From assembly GCA_964059195.1 (NCBI GenBank), contig CAXKWD010000002.1, forward strand, positions 167,778,559 through 167,842,558: DNA of 64,000 nt, given 5' to 3'. Numbering within the stretch: the first letter of the stretch is position 1; each line of letters opens with the position of its first letter. This document shows positions 1 through 10,854 of this stretch, in pieces. Below the pieces are notes generated by a model. It made no database searches, was not told the DNA's origin, and saw only the letters and a program-made list of their open reading frames with translations. This stretch comes from Ectobius pallidus. Taxonomy: Eukaryota > Arthropoda > Insecta > Blattodea > Ectobiidae. Both the position numbers and the translations under genes were made by a program.

Positions 1-329
1 TAATCTAAAATTTGTAATAAATAATTGATTCGTGTTGGCAATGTTTCATGTAGATGTGCAGCCAGCTTGACAAGAGGTGAAAACAATTAAATGAAAAGTA
101 AAATCGCTAAATCCTTATAACGATATTAAAACAGGGTTATCTCTCCCAGGATGTCTACAGAAACCATAGAAAACTTAAAATCCCTTCCTCTCCAACACAA
201 AGGGATTTCATGAGAAAGTCAGCAAATTGGCAGCAATGGAGAGCGATGGTATTTTCTCTCATGAGATAAAGTATACGATATAAAAAATAGGAATGACTTA
301 CATTTTAACCGATTTATAGATTTCTTTCA
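1..329. other. AT-rich non-coding sequence
   Basis: No ORF, RNA gene or recognisable repeat is seen. The stretch ends at the left target-site duplication of the SINE that follows. Confidence 0.5.
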
Positions 330-342
330 ATAAAGCTAATAC

Positions 343-643
343 TAACTAACTAACTCCGTGGCGCTAACATCCCAGAAGGGACAAGGCTGCATCATCTACC
401 ATAGGCAGACGGCAGGATTGGGGGCATGTGGTCAGCATACCGACACCCATGGCCGTTAACGGTGGTTTCCATGACCGGAGCCGCTACTTCTCTATCAAGT
501 AGCTCCTCAATTTGAATCACGAGGCTGAGTGCACCCCTACCAGACCTCCCTAACTAAAAAAAATTCGAGTAGGTACCGGGGATCGAACCCGGGCCAAGGG
601 ACCTGTAGCCAGTGACGCTAGCCACAAGACCACACCGGCGGTC
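343..643 (-). mobile_element. tRNA-derived SINE, family A
   Basis: Read on the minus strand, the element starts near 643 with a tRNA-like head. It has an A-box-like stretch (tgtggtcttgtggctagcg) and a clear pol III B box (GGGTTCGATCC, around 571-583), then a body of about 200 bp and a short (TTAG)n-type 3' tail at 343-358. The insertion is framed by a perfect 13-bp target-site duplication, ataaagctaatac, at 330-342 and 644-656. The length, internal promoter, simple tail and TSD are all normal for a SINE mobilised by a LINE. Diverged relatives of the body lie at 22868-23110 and 47835-47970. It has no protein-coding capacity. Confidence 0.88.
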
Positions 644-656
644 ATAAAGCTAATAC

Positions 657-1118
657 ATGAACGTATAATTTTAGAAACAGTGTAACAGTTGTGTCAGTAT
701 TATTATCCATGTTCTGAAAAGTGAAAAACATGGGAAACAGTTTGGTGACTATAAAATCCCCTCCTCCTCAACGATATAAATATTTTGTGTACAGTGGAGG
801 CGATGATGCCCCCCCCCCCCCCAGACACAGCGGTGGGGGGGGGGGCGAAAAGTTGGGGGTCTCAGCATATCTTGAATAAATTATAAACTTTATGCACTTC
901 AACATTTATTTACGAAAATAACTAGGCCTGCTGGCCTTTTGATGTTCCTGCCCATTATAAAGGAATATGATTAGTTGTATTAATCCAATATCACCGTAAT
1001 CGGAAACCCTAAGTTTTATTGTTAGTAAGCGTGCGTGACCGTAAAATTTGACCTCCAAGTACAACGCAATTAATGGAGGGAAAAATGATGAAAACAGTAT
1101 TAGAGTAAGGTGTTCACT
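657..1118. other. Non-coding gap with C/G hairpin
   Basis: No coding potential is seen. It contains a run of 14 C (809-822) followed by 11 G (835-845) that could form a very stable hairpin. Confidence 0.5.
809..845. repeat. C14/G11 mononucleotide inverted tract
   Basis: A C run and a G run are separated by 12 bases and are mutually complementary. Slippage during replication or sequencing is likely, so the exact lengths are uncertain. Confidence 0.8.
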
Positions 1119-1126
1119 GTCATAAG

Positions 1127-1771
1127 TAGAGACCGGATTTTAAAGGGAACTCCTTTTTTTATATTTCATCACAAAACGTGATAAAATTGAACAGGACATT
1201 ACTGAGTACGTTTCAACTGCAAATGACCTGGTTTTAACGTCCCTTTTTTTCCTTTTTTAGGCTCATCTCCCTTTTTTTTTAGAAACTTTCCTTTTCCAGT
1301 ACCATTCTGCTAATTTATTTTGAAAGATTCGTAAATTACCCAGTATTTGGTAATATGAAAAAATTAAAAATTGTTTTCACTGATTCACCATTGAAAAAAT
1401 AATTCCTCCCAGCAGAATAGAGCGTTACAGGAAAATCACAGGCTTGCCATTGCCTAAGTTTTCCATTATAACAAGGTGGGGAACATGGATTTCGTGTGCT
1501 ATTTTCCTCTGTGAGAATTTCAACAAGATCAAAAAATTTCTTCAGTTATTAGATGTTACAGAATCAGCAGCAATAGAGCAAGCAAAGGCTTTACATAAAA
1601 CAAACATGTATCTCTCTGTTGAATTTTTACACTCTCTTACTTTTATATCCCTTTTTTCCCCCACCTTTTTTTTGCAATAATTTTCTCTTTTTCCCCACCT
1701 TTTTTTGGCAATAATTTTCCCTTTTTTCGTCCTTTTTTGGGTGAAATTTTCCCTTTAAAATCCGGTCTCTA
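1127..1771. mobile_element. Non-autonomous hAT element (MITE-like), TAGAGACCGGAT termini
   Basis: The element is 645 bp. Its perfect inverted termini begin TAGAGACCGGATTTTAAAGG at both ends, and a perfect 8-bp duplication (gtcataag) lies at 1119-1126 and 1772-1779. Eight-bp duplications with short terminal inverted repeats (TIRs) are the hAT signature. The subterminal regions are rich in CCTTTTTT motifs (1146-1290 and 1647-1740), a common arrangement for transposase binding. No transposase ORF is present; the open frames inside are low-complexity translations. It shares the GACCGGATT end motif with the elements at 4728-5388 and 32404-32913. Confidence 0.92.
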
Positions 1772-1912
1772 GTCATAAGGTGCCAAAATTGTAAAATAGT
1801 GGCATTCGTATATATGTATGCATATCCTATATATACACGTATATATTGTAACAAGGGCTCGTCGGGGTTCAAAATCAGAACACCAAGTTTATAATTGAAG
1901 AATGGAGGATTC

Positions 1913-1918
1913 TTTATT
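1913..1918 (-). promoter_or_regulatory. AATAAA polyadenylation signal of solo LTR
   Basis: A minus-strand AATAAA lies about 70 bp before the LTR end, the expected R/U5 position. Confidence 0.55.
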
Positions 1919-2458
1919 TCCAGCAACACAATGGTCAGTACATTCAGAAACTCCTGAATGTTCTCCAAATCACTCTTCTGTCCGGTGCTCACTGCCACGT
2001 CACAGCACTGTCCCAGTCCAATCTAGATCAGCTCACCAGCTCTTCCGTTCACTAGTTCCTCCGTTCACCCTTCTCTCCGGTCACTAGTTCCCCGTTGACT
2101 AGGTCTTCCGCTCGCGGGTCCCTCCGGTCACACTAGTCCCTCCGGTCACTGGCTCCTCAGCTTCCCAAGTCCTCAGCTGCGCTGATCGGTTCCCTCCGTC
2201 CAGGTCCTCAGCTCCTCAAGTCACCCTTACTTGAGGTCGCGCTGATCAGTGCTCTCCGTCCAGGTCACACTCTGACGCTGACTCTCTCCCGCTGTTACTG
2301 ACTGCTACGGACTGACTGTTCTTCCATTGGCTGGCTCATCACTCCTCGCGGACTGACTCCCACTGACTGGCCGTTGCTACTCACGAACTTTCTCTCCTCG
2401 GATTTACTGACTGCCTGTTACTCTGACTCACTCACTGACTCTCCGCTCGCTCGCGGCC

Positions 2459-2468
2459 CTATATATAG
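2459..2468 (-). promoter_or_regulatory. TATA box of solo LTR
   Basis: ctatatatag sits in a GC-rich context at the expected U3/R position of the minus-strand LTR. Initiator-like tcagt motifs follow it on the same strand. Confidence 0.5.
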
Positions 2469-2877
2469 GGCCGACGAATATTCCAGAGCCGACGTCTCAA
2501 AAGTTCCGCCCGCGTGGAATCTGGAATGTGCGCTGCGCTGCGCGGGCACACCCGTTAGCGCGAGCTCCTCCCTACAGGCCTTCCCCCACGAAGCGTGGTC
2601 CAATAGCCGTGCTGCTGCACGCCCACTGGCGCTCGTCTGCCGCCCGTCCACTAGGGGAGCGCGATCTTTCTAGACTCCATTGTTCTGGTTCTTTCTGGGT
2701 GACTCCTCTTTCTATCAGTTTCTAGACGAGTCTTTTCTGGGCTTTGTCACAATATATTATATATACACATATAATATATATATATATAATAATAGGTGGA
2801 TCTCTGTCACCGCAGCATGGTGCGCTCAGTTGCGGATAGAGGATACGGCCTTCAGATATGGAAGGTAGCTGTGAATA

Positions 2878-4494
2878 TCTATATTAATAAAAGGAAGCGT
2901 CTGTCCTCCGTCTGTCTGTCCTCCGTCTGTCTGTCCTCCGTCTGTCTGTCCTCCGTCTGTCCGCGATGCCCAGCGAAATCTACTGAACGCAGAGATCTGA
3001 AATTTTATATATAGGCGAACTAAAGGGTCGGAATGTGCACCTCGAAGCCGGAATTTTAATTTTCGCTTTCGTTCGTGAGTTATGAGTGAAAAACGGGCTG
3101 AAAATGTGTATTTATTGCGTTTTCGAAGCATGAGTTTTCAGTAATACAAATCAATTACACTAGGCTTTGGCTATTTTTGTCATACCTTCGACATAAAAGC
3201 ATCGCGATCTCTTGAATGTTGTAGCTCACGCTGGTCGATTCATTTGTTTTTAATGTCAAGGCACGCAAAAATAATATGAAATTTTCAACCTACACCGAAG
3301 AGGATTATTATTATTATAGGGATAATCAATATTAGCCTAAATATGGTCAAACGTTGTTCGATTTGGACGAAACTCACTATACAGGGGGTTTCTGGGCCAA
3401 GGAACTCGAATCTGAGGTCGCTTTTACCAGGTGACGCTATCTAATCGTGATATGTAGTCCACATGATTTAGGTGTTAATATAATGATTTAACTATTATGC
3501 TCTTAATTTTTAATTTTTGAAATAATTATCGCGGGCGAAGCCGCGGGCACATGCTATCTTAAAATAATAAAAGGACGTGTTTGTCTGTCTGTCCACGATA
3601 CCCAGCGAAATCTACTGAACGCAGATATCTGAAATTTTAAACATAGATGGGCTGAAAGGTGGGCGAATGCGCATCGAAGCCGGATTTTTAATTTATAGCT
3701 TTCGTTCGCCCGTTGTGAGTGAAAAACTGGCAGAAAACGTGATTTTAGCGCTGTCGAAGCATCAGATGTCAGTAATACATTTCAATGTCAAATCAATTGC
3801 AGTTGGCTTTGGCTATTTTTGTCATACCGTGGTAATAAAAGCATCGCGATCGCTAGAATGTTGTAAGCCCACGCTGGTCGATTCATTTGTTTAGAATGTC
3901 AAGGCCCGTAGACATATGAAATTTTCAGCCTACACGGAAGAGGGATAATCAACATAGACCTAAATATGGTTAAACATCGTTCGATTTGGACGAAACTCAC
4001 TATACAGGGAGTTTCTGGGCCAAGGAACTCGAATCTGAGATCGCTTTTACCAGGCGACGCTATCTAATCGTGACATGTAGTCCACGTGATTTAGGTGTTA
4101 ATAAATATAATGATTTAACTATTATGCTCTTAATTTTTAATTCTTGAAATAATTATCGCGGGCGATCGCTTGATTTTGTAAGTCCATCCTGGACGATTCA
4201 TTTGTTTAGAATATCAAGGCCCGAAGACATATGAAATTTTAAACCTACACGGAAGAGGGATAATCAATATAGGCCTAAATATGATCAAACATTGTTCGAT
4301 TTGGACGAAACTCACTGTACAGGGGTATTCTGGGCCAAGGAACTCGAATCTGAGGTCGGTTTTACCAGGCGACCCTATCTAATCGTGGTATGTAGTCCAC
4401 GTGATTTAGGTGTTAATAAATATAATGATTTAACTACCCTATGCTCTTAATTTTTTAAATAATTATCGCGGGCGAAGCCGCGGGCACATGCTAG
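2878..4494 (+). mobile_element. Head-to-tail non-autonomous Helitrons
   Basis: Each unit opens with TC (TCTATATTAATAAAAGG at 2878; TCTTAAAATAATAAAAGG at 3557). The last closes with a GC-rich hairpin (CGCGGgcgaagCCGCG, about 4468-4483) and CTAG (4491-4494), then T. These are the TC...hairpin-CTRR ends of Helitrons, inserted between A and T. Unit 1 (2878-3556) ends ...catgcta and runs straight into unit 2. Unit 2 loses its hairpin near 4164, where it joins a partial third unit (about 4165-4494). The units share the motif gcccagcgaaatctactgaa and the cgaagccgga motif. No Rep/helicase ORF is present. Diverged copies occur at 60075-60590 and 60870-61060. Confidence 0.82.
2899..2962 (+). repeat. 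15-bp tandem repeat, about four copies
   Basis: tctgtctgtcctccg is repeated within the first Helitron unit. The second unit has the single-copy state, so this is a local expansion. Confidence 0.85.
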
Positions 4495-4519
4495 TATTGA
4501 ATAAGCAGTCGCGGACAGA

Positions 4520-5850
4520 CGACATGAGGTGGTCCTCCAGCTAGGGGGTTTGACGTAAAAGCCCCTCACGGTAAAAATATTGTTAAGAAAAGCTACCCCA
4601 TACATCCTGTCATATTATTGAATTTTGCCACCGCTAAAAATTTAATCGTAAAGAGTAGCCTACAAAATCCCCACATCGAGAAATTCACAAACACACATGG
4701 ACTTCGTCAGATGGAAAGACTCATAATTAGGGACCGGATTTTTAGGTTTTTAAAAACACTGTTTTAGGTTTTCCCTTAGGTGAAATAGTTTTTTTTTTAG
4801 GTTTTTGGTCCAAAATATCGTTTTCGGGTAGAATAATTGGTTTAATGAATTTGAATCTGATACATAGGATTCAATACATAGTTAACACGTCTTCTTAAAA
4901 CACAGTGTGACCAATCAATGTGAATAACAAGACAGTACTAAGGCTTAAGGCAAACAAACGCTTTAAAACACAGAAATCTATATCCTTGTTCATACATGGC
5001 AACAATGGTTGTTCGTACGAATATTTTAAAAGGAATACGCCAGTACTCTACACTTCCTCTCTTGATACTGTCCATCCTAGACGAAAATGGGTTGAACGAA
5101 ACGCTGGTGGTATTAATTTCAACCCGACAAAAATTAATGTCTTTCCGCAAAATATTGATTCCTCAACTGACAAACAAAAAAGACAAAAAAAAGTAGCCTA
5201 AATGAGATATTTTAGGTTTTATATCCCGTTTAGGTATATTTAGGTTTTTATACTCCATGTAGGTATTTTTAGGTGCCACAGAATTAATGTGGGTGAATCC
5301 TATGGACATGATTCGAAAAAGTGTATGAGCGCTTTTTGTTTTGGAAGCAAGGAAAAAAATAGGTAAAAACCTAAGAATCCGGTCCCTACTCATAATCAAA
5401 TTGACCATGTGCTAATAGATGCAAGAAGGCAGTCCAGTATAATAACTGATGTTCGAACTTTGGGGAATACTGACTGCGATTCAGAGCATAATCTGGTAGT
5501 CGCTGTTGTTCGGGAGAAACTCTCATTAAACATAGGAACTAGGCAAAATTTCAATATAGAGAGGTTGAATCTGAAAAAGCTAATTGAAAACCAAATTAAG
5601 AACCCTTACCAAGTCGCTATTTCAAAATATAGATTTGCAATTCTAGAAAACATTGCAGAATCTGGAGCTAGGGATGATATGAATATCGATAAAATCTGAG
5701 AAAGCATTAAGGCAATATTAAAGTACCCGCAAAAGAAAAATTAGGCCCACTTGAACTGAAACCAAATAAGCCGCGATTCGATAAGTGCATGAAATAGGAA
5801 AATGCAAGAAAGCAGACGAAACTATAATGTTTGCAGAATCCAAATGAAAG
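4520..5850 (+). pseudogene. RTE-like LINE endonuclease fragment, split by a hAT insertion
   Basis: The fragment is in two pieces, about 4520-4727 and 5389-5850. The translation continues across the insertion as ...DGKTHNQIDHVLID..., then DCDSEHNLVVA and REKL. This is the C-terminal part of the apurinic-type endonuclease of RTE-group LINEs (the IDHVLID and SDH-like blocks; here S-E-H replaces S-D-H) plus the linker towards the reverse transcriptase. Stops and frameshifts appear after about 5700. It belongs to the same family as the minus-strand RTE remnant at 12345-18880, judging by shared linker words. It is a dead fragment, and the boundaries are approximate. Confidence 0.72.
4728..5388. mobile_element. 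Non-autonomous hAT element, TAGGGACCGGAT termini
   Basis: The element is 661 bp. It has TAGGGACCGGATTTTTAGG at the left and the complementary sequence with one mismatch at the right, and a perfect 8-bp duplication ctcataat at 4720-4727 and 5389-5396. AGGTTTTT-like words are reiterated in both subterminal regions. There is no transposase ORF. It interrupts the RTE endonuclease fragment, and removing the element plus one TSD restores an open frame across the junction, which confirms the boundaries. Confidence 0.92.
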
Positions 5851-6022
5851 TACTGTAATCTCTTGAACATTTTTTAAACTAAATGGCCATTTAATTTTCT
5901 GGTGTTTCAGTGTATTTGTAGGGAATCTTAATTTTCCTTTTACAATTTTCATGTGGCGTCTGTTGTTTTCAGCGGTCTTTGAATTTTCCTCAACATTTTC
6001 ATTTCCGTTTTCTCTTTCCCCA

Positions 6023-6082
<60 letters not shown>

Positions 6083-6300
6083 TTAATAGAGTCCTCGTTT
6101 ATTTGAACGCTATCTTACTTTGAGTGGCTCCGGTTTCAATGCCCTGATGAGATTTCCAAATTTTACGGTGCTCGTAACGGAACTAGTGCCTTATAACTCG
6201 TAGCCCAGATTGCTAGTTGACAGTGATTTAAAACATCAGTGATTTTTTTAGTTTATATTTTCTACGGCAAGGTCATGAGCACCCACGTAGTTTAGCAGAG
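5851..6300. other. Non-coding gap with (TA)n
   Basis: Apart from the dinucleotide run nothing is recognised. Confidence 0.5.
6025..6081. repeat. (TA)n microsatellite
   Basis: About 28 uninterrupted AT dinucleotides. Confidence 0.95.
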
Positions 6301-6308
6301 ACATGAAC

Positions 6309-8289
6309 CAGGAGCGGAACCAGTACTTAACAGAGGGGGTCGACATAAAGGAAAATCTGCAATCACTCGGGGTACAGAACATTCCAAAAAAGAGGGGGGT
6401 CTGGGGTCGTCCCCGAAATTAAAAAAAAAAAATTAAGTGCAAAGTGCAACATTTTACGTACTGTGGGCGATTCCTCCACATTTCTTAGCGCACTAAAATT
6501 CTTCTAGCCCAGAGTTTTAGTTCTGTTGAAAAATTTGTCGGGTTTACAGATTACATATACATTCAAATTAATAATAAAATATCAGACTTTTTACCTTTAA
6601 GTTGAAGTAAGTGCTGGTCAGAAATAGTTCTCAAGAAATCAATTAATAATTTATAATATTAATTAAAGATAAGGAACCCTTAAGAATTTACGTTTTGTGG
6701 ATTGTCACAACTAGCCACAAGGAGTCTAGAATATAAATACTATTCAACTTGCATTTTACAATGCTAAGTTGAAAGAGGACTAATATAGGCATCGTGAGCT
6801 GAAATTGTAGGAGAAACGAGACTTCGCCCTCTTTCCACTTCTTATTCATGTAAACAACGTGACGTCAATGCTTTGCAGTACTATATGTTCAATAGGTTTC
6901 AAATCCGCACCAGTGGTGTTGCAGTGACACCTTACACAGGCACTATATGCAAACATGAGGTACACACTTTTGAAAGTTATAAAAGTATAGGCCTAAGCTA
7001 TAATGATCAAACGTATTGAAACTTCGAGAATGAATTAACAGAAACTAAGAGCTATTTTCTTAACATGATTTTATAAATTCAATGACACTGCCACGGGTCA
7101 CGTTTGAGTGCTAGTACTTACTAACCTAAGGGGGTATGCCGTAGCGTAGTGGTTGAGGCGCTGCGCTACAAACTGGAAGGTCGCGGGTTCGATCCCCGAT
7201 GAGGTCGTTGGGATTTTTGAACTGGCCTACTCCTTCTGGTGGCACTATGGCCCTGGGGTCGACTCAGCCTCTAACAGAAATGAGTACCAGGAGCAATCCT
7301 GGGGGTAAAGGCTGACAATCTTACCACCTTCATGTTCCGAATGTCTATAATCTTGGAGCCTCAACCTTCAGGAACCCTCTGGGCCTCCATGGTCTGTATA
7401 GGGAAAACTTTACTTACTAAGCTAAACGGTCTTCTCCCCCATTGTTAATGGTTTCATTTTTTCCGCAATATAATGTATTTAAAAATGTGGTAGCTGACTC
7501 GAACCAATTGTTTTGCTGTGATTTCTTTGCTATCTTGTTTGAATTTGTCTGTTTTGTCTTTTTGAACTTTCTAACAACTGTTTCCTGTCGTCTTCTACAA
7601 TAATTAACATCACTTCCCAGATAAGAAATTCTAATGTTAATATAAAATCACTTACATGATGCTGATCGTTACATTTATTAGTAAGCATTCATTTGTCGCA
7701 GCTAAACATGAAATAAGTAGGTAATTTAGTAATTTATTAGCTTATAACTTTATAAGTAAATAATGCCTGAAACGATACTTTTCTCATACTTCTTGGCATG
7801 CTTCGTATTGAAGTGTCGTCTGATGTTGAAATGTAACCTACAATAAAGCGAATTGGTACACAAAACATTAAACAAAACGAGATTTTATTTTGTGTAATTT
7901 CATTTTTGTTGTATCTACTAATTCCCAGTCCTTATGGAAAGAATAGTTTTTCTTTTGCTGCGCCATACTCCTTAGCAGTTAATCAAAAGGTAACGTACAC
8001 CACTGACTGCTTCCACGCTCCGTATGCTACGCAAGAGGTGCTCTGTGTCATAGAGGGTCGTGGAAGGGGTAATGCTAGGGGAATACTTTAGGTACCGGTA
8101 CCCAATGAGTGCCAGCTCGCGGATCCTGGACTAGTACATAAATGCTTTTATTATTGTTTTGCATTTAATTAAATATCAATGTTATTTATTAGGTAATTAT
8201 TTTCGCTGAGTAAGAAAGCAAATCATCGTAAAAGAAAAATCAATGGGGGGGGCCGCAGTCCCTATGGCCCTCCCCTTGATTCGCCACTG
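6309..8289. mobile_element. Non-autonomous hAT element of about 2 kb
   Basis: The left end CAGGAGCGGAACCAG is an imperfect inverted match to the right end CTTGATTCGCCACTG. Flanking copies acatgaac (6301-6308) and acatgaat (8290-8297) form an 8-bp TSD with one mismatch. The left subterminal region has a GC-rich ggggtctggggtcgtcccc stem followed by an A run, a motif shared with other hAT-like ends in the window (37490-37630 and 63897-64000). The interior is AT-rich without a transposase ORF and contains an inserted SINE (7130-7410). The terminal mismatches make it older than the perfect-TIR elements. Confidence 0.72.
7130..7410 (+). mobile_element. tRNA-derived SINE, family B
   Basis: The head has an A-box-like tagcgtagtggttgaggcg and a canonical B box, GGGTTCGATCC (about 7186-7196). 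A body of about 200 bp with CCTTCAGGAACC-type segments follows, then a short CTTA-like tail. The flanks tacttactaacctaa (7115-7129) and tacttactaagctaa (7411-7425) form a 15-bp TSD with one mismatch. It lies inside the 6309-8289 hAT element and is therefore younger than it. Confidence 0.85.
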
Positions 8290-8297
8290 ACATGAAT

Positions 8298-8777
8298 AGG
8301 TTTCCCTAGTCCTTTGCAAAAGCATAGTATACAACTATACAGGGATATAGTCTGAGCTTTATTGAAAATTATAGCATACAGTAACTTTTCTGTTGTGACT
8401 ATTATGTACAGAGTTTGACTGTATACAGTTTGTACCGTCTCCTACGCTTCGTTGTGTTGGCCTATATTGTGTAATATGGAGGAAGAAAGTTGCCTATAAA
8501 CAAACAGTCTATTGAAGTCTAAGAACTAAGTAACTTAATGACAACAAGCTATAAATTTGGATTTTCCAGTCGCCTGTTCTCTTGCTTAAAAATTGGCATC
8601 ATTCCCACATACTGTAATTGCGGAAGCATTCCGAAGTACGATAAACTGAAAGGCTTTGTTGACCAGCGATCATTCATATGAGATGTTATGACTATGGGTG
8701 ACTTAAGAGTGACTTATGCTGTATGTGATCCTCTCCTTCCTTCTCTCTCACCCTCTCTCCCTCTCTCTCTCTCCCTC

Positions 8778-8810
<33 letters not shown>

Positions 8811-8960
8811 TTACATTTTCTCTTCCTCCGTTCAATTTCACTGCACGCTATGTTTAAAAATATCCAGTCATTTAAGTATTACTTTCATACAAGTGGATCT
8901 TGTATGACCTCATAAATTCTACAGTCTGATCATCCTAAGAAAGAAGCCTTAATGTAGCCT
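8298..8960. other. Non-coding gap with (CT)n
   Basis: No coding potential is seen apart from low-complexity Leu/Ser translations of the CT repeat at 8737-8811. Confidence 0.5.
8737..8811. repeat. (CT)n microsatellite
   Basis: A pyrimidine dinucleotide run with a few interruptions. Confidence 0.95.
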
Positions 8961-8974
8961 ACCGGCAAACAAAA

Positions 8975-10312
8975 AATAGTATGTCTGCTCCACCTTTAGG
9001 TCATACGAGTAATCAGCTACTGGTTTTGTTTACTTCAGGTTTCTTTCTTAGTGTGGTCACATTATGGTCTTAGGTTTTTTTTCTTTCTTTTCTTTTCTTT
9101 CTTCCTCTAGCCGTGCCATATTCGCCCCTGAAATCCGATTTCTGGTTTCGATCACAAAATACATACACGATGTATCTAAAATTTTACAAAAAAAAGTCCC
9201 GTACAGTATTCGTGACAGTATACTGTTGATTCCATCAGACAAGCTTTTGTTTTTTTATACAAATCGCAATAGAAAATATGGTGCCATTTTAGTAGCCATC
9301 GTGGGCTATGGAGCTGGAGTATGGATACATCGAGCCAGAAACGTCCACGTGAAGAAAATGCTCAGAAGTTCCCAACGAAAAATACTAGTGAGGTTCACTG
9401 GGGCCATTGGAATGACGCTGACCCTCGCCCTGCGGGTGCCATAAGTATATGACCTCTAGACCTCCAAATTAGGTGGAAAGGAGCCATGTACTGGAGGAAG
9501 AAGAAAAATGCAACCAAAGTTGATGAAATTGTCGGGACGGGAAGTCTCGACAAACAAAGAATAAGGAATATACTAATCAATGAGTGGTACCAAAAATGGA
9601 CATATGCACCTGCGACATCTTACACCAAACAAAGAGACAATACAATTCCTGACTGGGCATGGCCCATTTGGCACATACCTGAAAAAGATCAAGAAGAGGA
9701 AAGAAGACAACTGTCCTGCATGTGAGGGGTGTACGCGAAGCCAGAACACATGCTCTTCGTATGTCCCATTGCCTCGGAGGAAATTCTGGAAAAGAGGACA
9801 CTTCTACAAGGGAAACCCATGCTCCGAACAAGGAAAAATATGTCGTCCTTAAGAAGCTGGCCGAACTGGTCGCTGAGGAGGCGGCGAGGGAGTACAAGGC
9901 CAACAGGGCGTCGAGAAGGGACACACCGGAGGCGACAGTGATAGAGAAAGAGACAGTTTCTCTAAGGCGATCCGAGAGATTCCTAGCGGCCCAGGCTCGT
10001 GCAAACAATTAAAATAAAATACTCGTAAAAAGAACCACTTTAGGATCAACAGGAGAAGGGAACTCTCGCAATCCCTAAGCAGACAGGAAGAGCTGCCCGG
10101 CAGAGGATAAACCTCTTGGGGAACGACTCGAAAGAGAAGAAACTCAAAAAAGAAGAAACCAACCAAACGACTAAATGCTGATTGACTGTCAGAACAGTTG
10201 AACAATCTTAAAAAAGAAATAAAAAAGAAAATGTAATAGCGTGGGCGAGTCAAGGTATGGAGAGCCGAAATCTAAGTTTGCCGAAGACAGTTTTCTAACT
10301 GAAACGCTTGCA
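8975..10312 (+). mobile_element. 5'-truncated R1-like LINE, degenerate
   Basis: A 14-bp duplication, taccggcaaacaaa, flanks the segment at 8961-8974 and 10313-10326. The insert encodes, in broken frames, the C-terminal region of an R1/I-group reverse transcriptase. The blocks are GYGAGVWIHRARN and QRKILVRFTGA (about 9295-9415), then a target-site-like TGHGPFGTYLKK block (about 9637-9672), then CPAC (about 9715), and after a frameshift EHMLFVCP, which together resemble the terminal CCHC knuckle. The reading frame changes at about 9440 and 9725. About 300 bp of 3' UTR follows. No endonuclease or RT core is present. Confidence 0.75.
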
Positions 10313-10428
10313 TACCGGCAAACAAAGACTAAGCTTCCCTTGCCTTTTGTGGTGATAGTAATCTGAAGTTTCCTTAGTGGAGTAGCGTAATTTGTAAACT
10401 ACTGGACTCCAGTAGTAGTAGAATAGAG

Positions 10429-10854
10429 CAGTGGTTCTCAAACTTTTCAGTCCGCGGACCCCTTGAAAGAAATTAAAATTTCGGGGACCCCCTCTGTGTT
10501 TTGAAATAAAAAAACTAAAAAATACTTTGATTCAAATGTATTAAATTCAATAGACAAAATAACAATCAATGGTAACAAACAGAGTTTACTCCTTAATGTG
10601 AACAGTGAAGCTGCTTTTGATTAATTAGCTCTGCAATGTTAGGTTTAATGTCTGATAATTTCAATAAAGTCACTTTCAACTTCATGTTTATTTCTCAACT
10701 TTGATTTCAAGTACGTGAGTTGGGAGAATGCTGTTTCACATAGATAAGTACTGGGGAACACAGTTAAGCACTTCAAAAAAACGGGATATCCTATTTCTTC
10801 TTAAACCGCCTGCGGACCCCCAGGGGTCCGCGGACCCCACTTTGGGAACCACTG
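10429..10854. mobile_element. Non-autonomous hAT element, CAGTGGTTCTCAAA termini
   Basis: The element is 426 bp with ends CAGTGGTTCTCAAACTTTT and CAAAGTGGGGTCC...; read inwards from the right it begins CAGTGGTTCCCAAAG. A perfect 8-bp TSD, gaatagag, lies at 10421-10428 and 10855-10862. The cagtggttctcaaact terminus is a widespread hAT signature. Subterminal GGACCCC/GGGGTCC stems occur at both ends (about 10456-10490 and 10812-10838). No intact transposase ORF is present. Confidence 0.93.

Larger units (their letters stand above)
1847..2751 (-). mobile_element. Solo LTR of an LTR retrotransposon
   Basis: On the minus strand the 905-bp block starts TGTGACAAAGCC (2751) and ends CTTGTTACA (1847), the TG...CA rule for LTRs. 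It is flanked by ATAT on both sides (1843-1846 and 2752-2755), a weak TSD because the surroundings are TA-rich. Internally, in the minus direction, there is a palindromic TATA element (2459-2468) about 285 bp from the start, then a region dense in gtcagt and cagtca words, and an AATAAA poly(A) signal (1913-1918). This is the U3-R-U5 order. No gag, pol or second LTR is adjacent, so it is probably a recombination remnant. The clade is not determined. Confidence 0.72.

Noticed and set aside
571..583. Possible genuine tRNA genes at the B boxes near 571, 7186, 24720, 27120 and 27860
   Set aside because: None folds into a complete cloverleaf; all continue into SINE bodies.
1902..2725. GC-rich open frames on both strands
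   Set aside because: They lie within the solo LTR and have no retroviral or host domain.
2797..2877. tRNA-like words gcagcatggtgcgctcagttgcgg near the Helitron start
   Set aside because: Might be a SINE head fragment, but there is no B box, tail or TSD, so it is not reported.
8688..8915. Leu/Ser-rich open frames
   Set aside because: They arise from the (CT)n microsatellite.
9057..9242. Minus-strand 61-codon frame
   Set aside because: Antisense of the R1-like LINE region; no motif.
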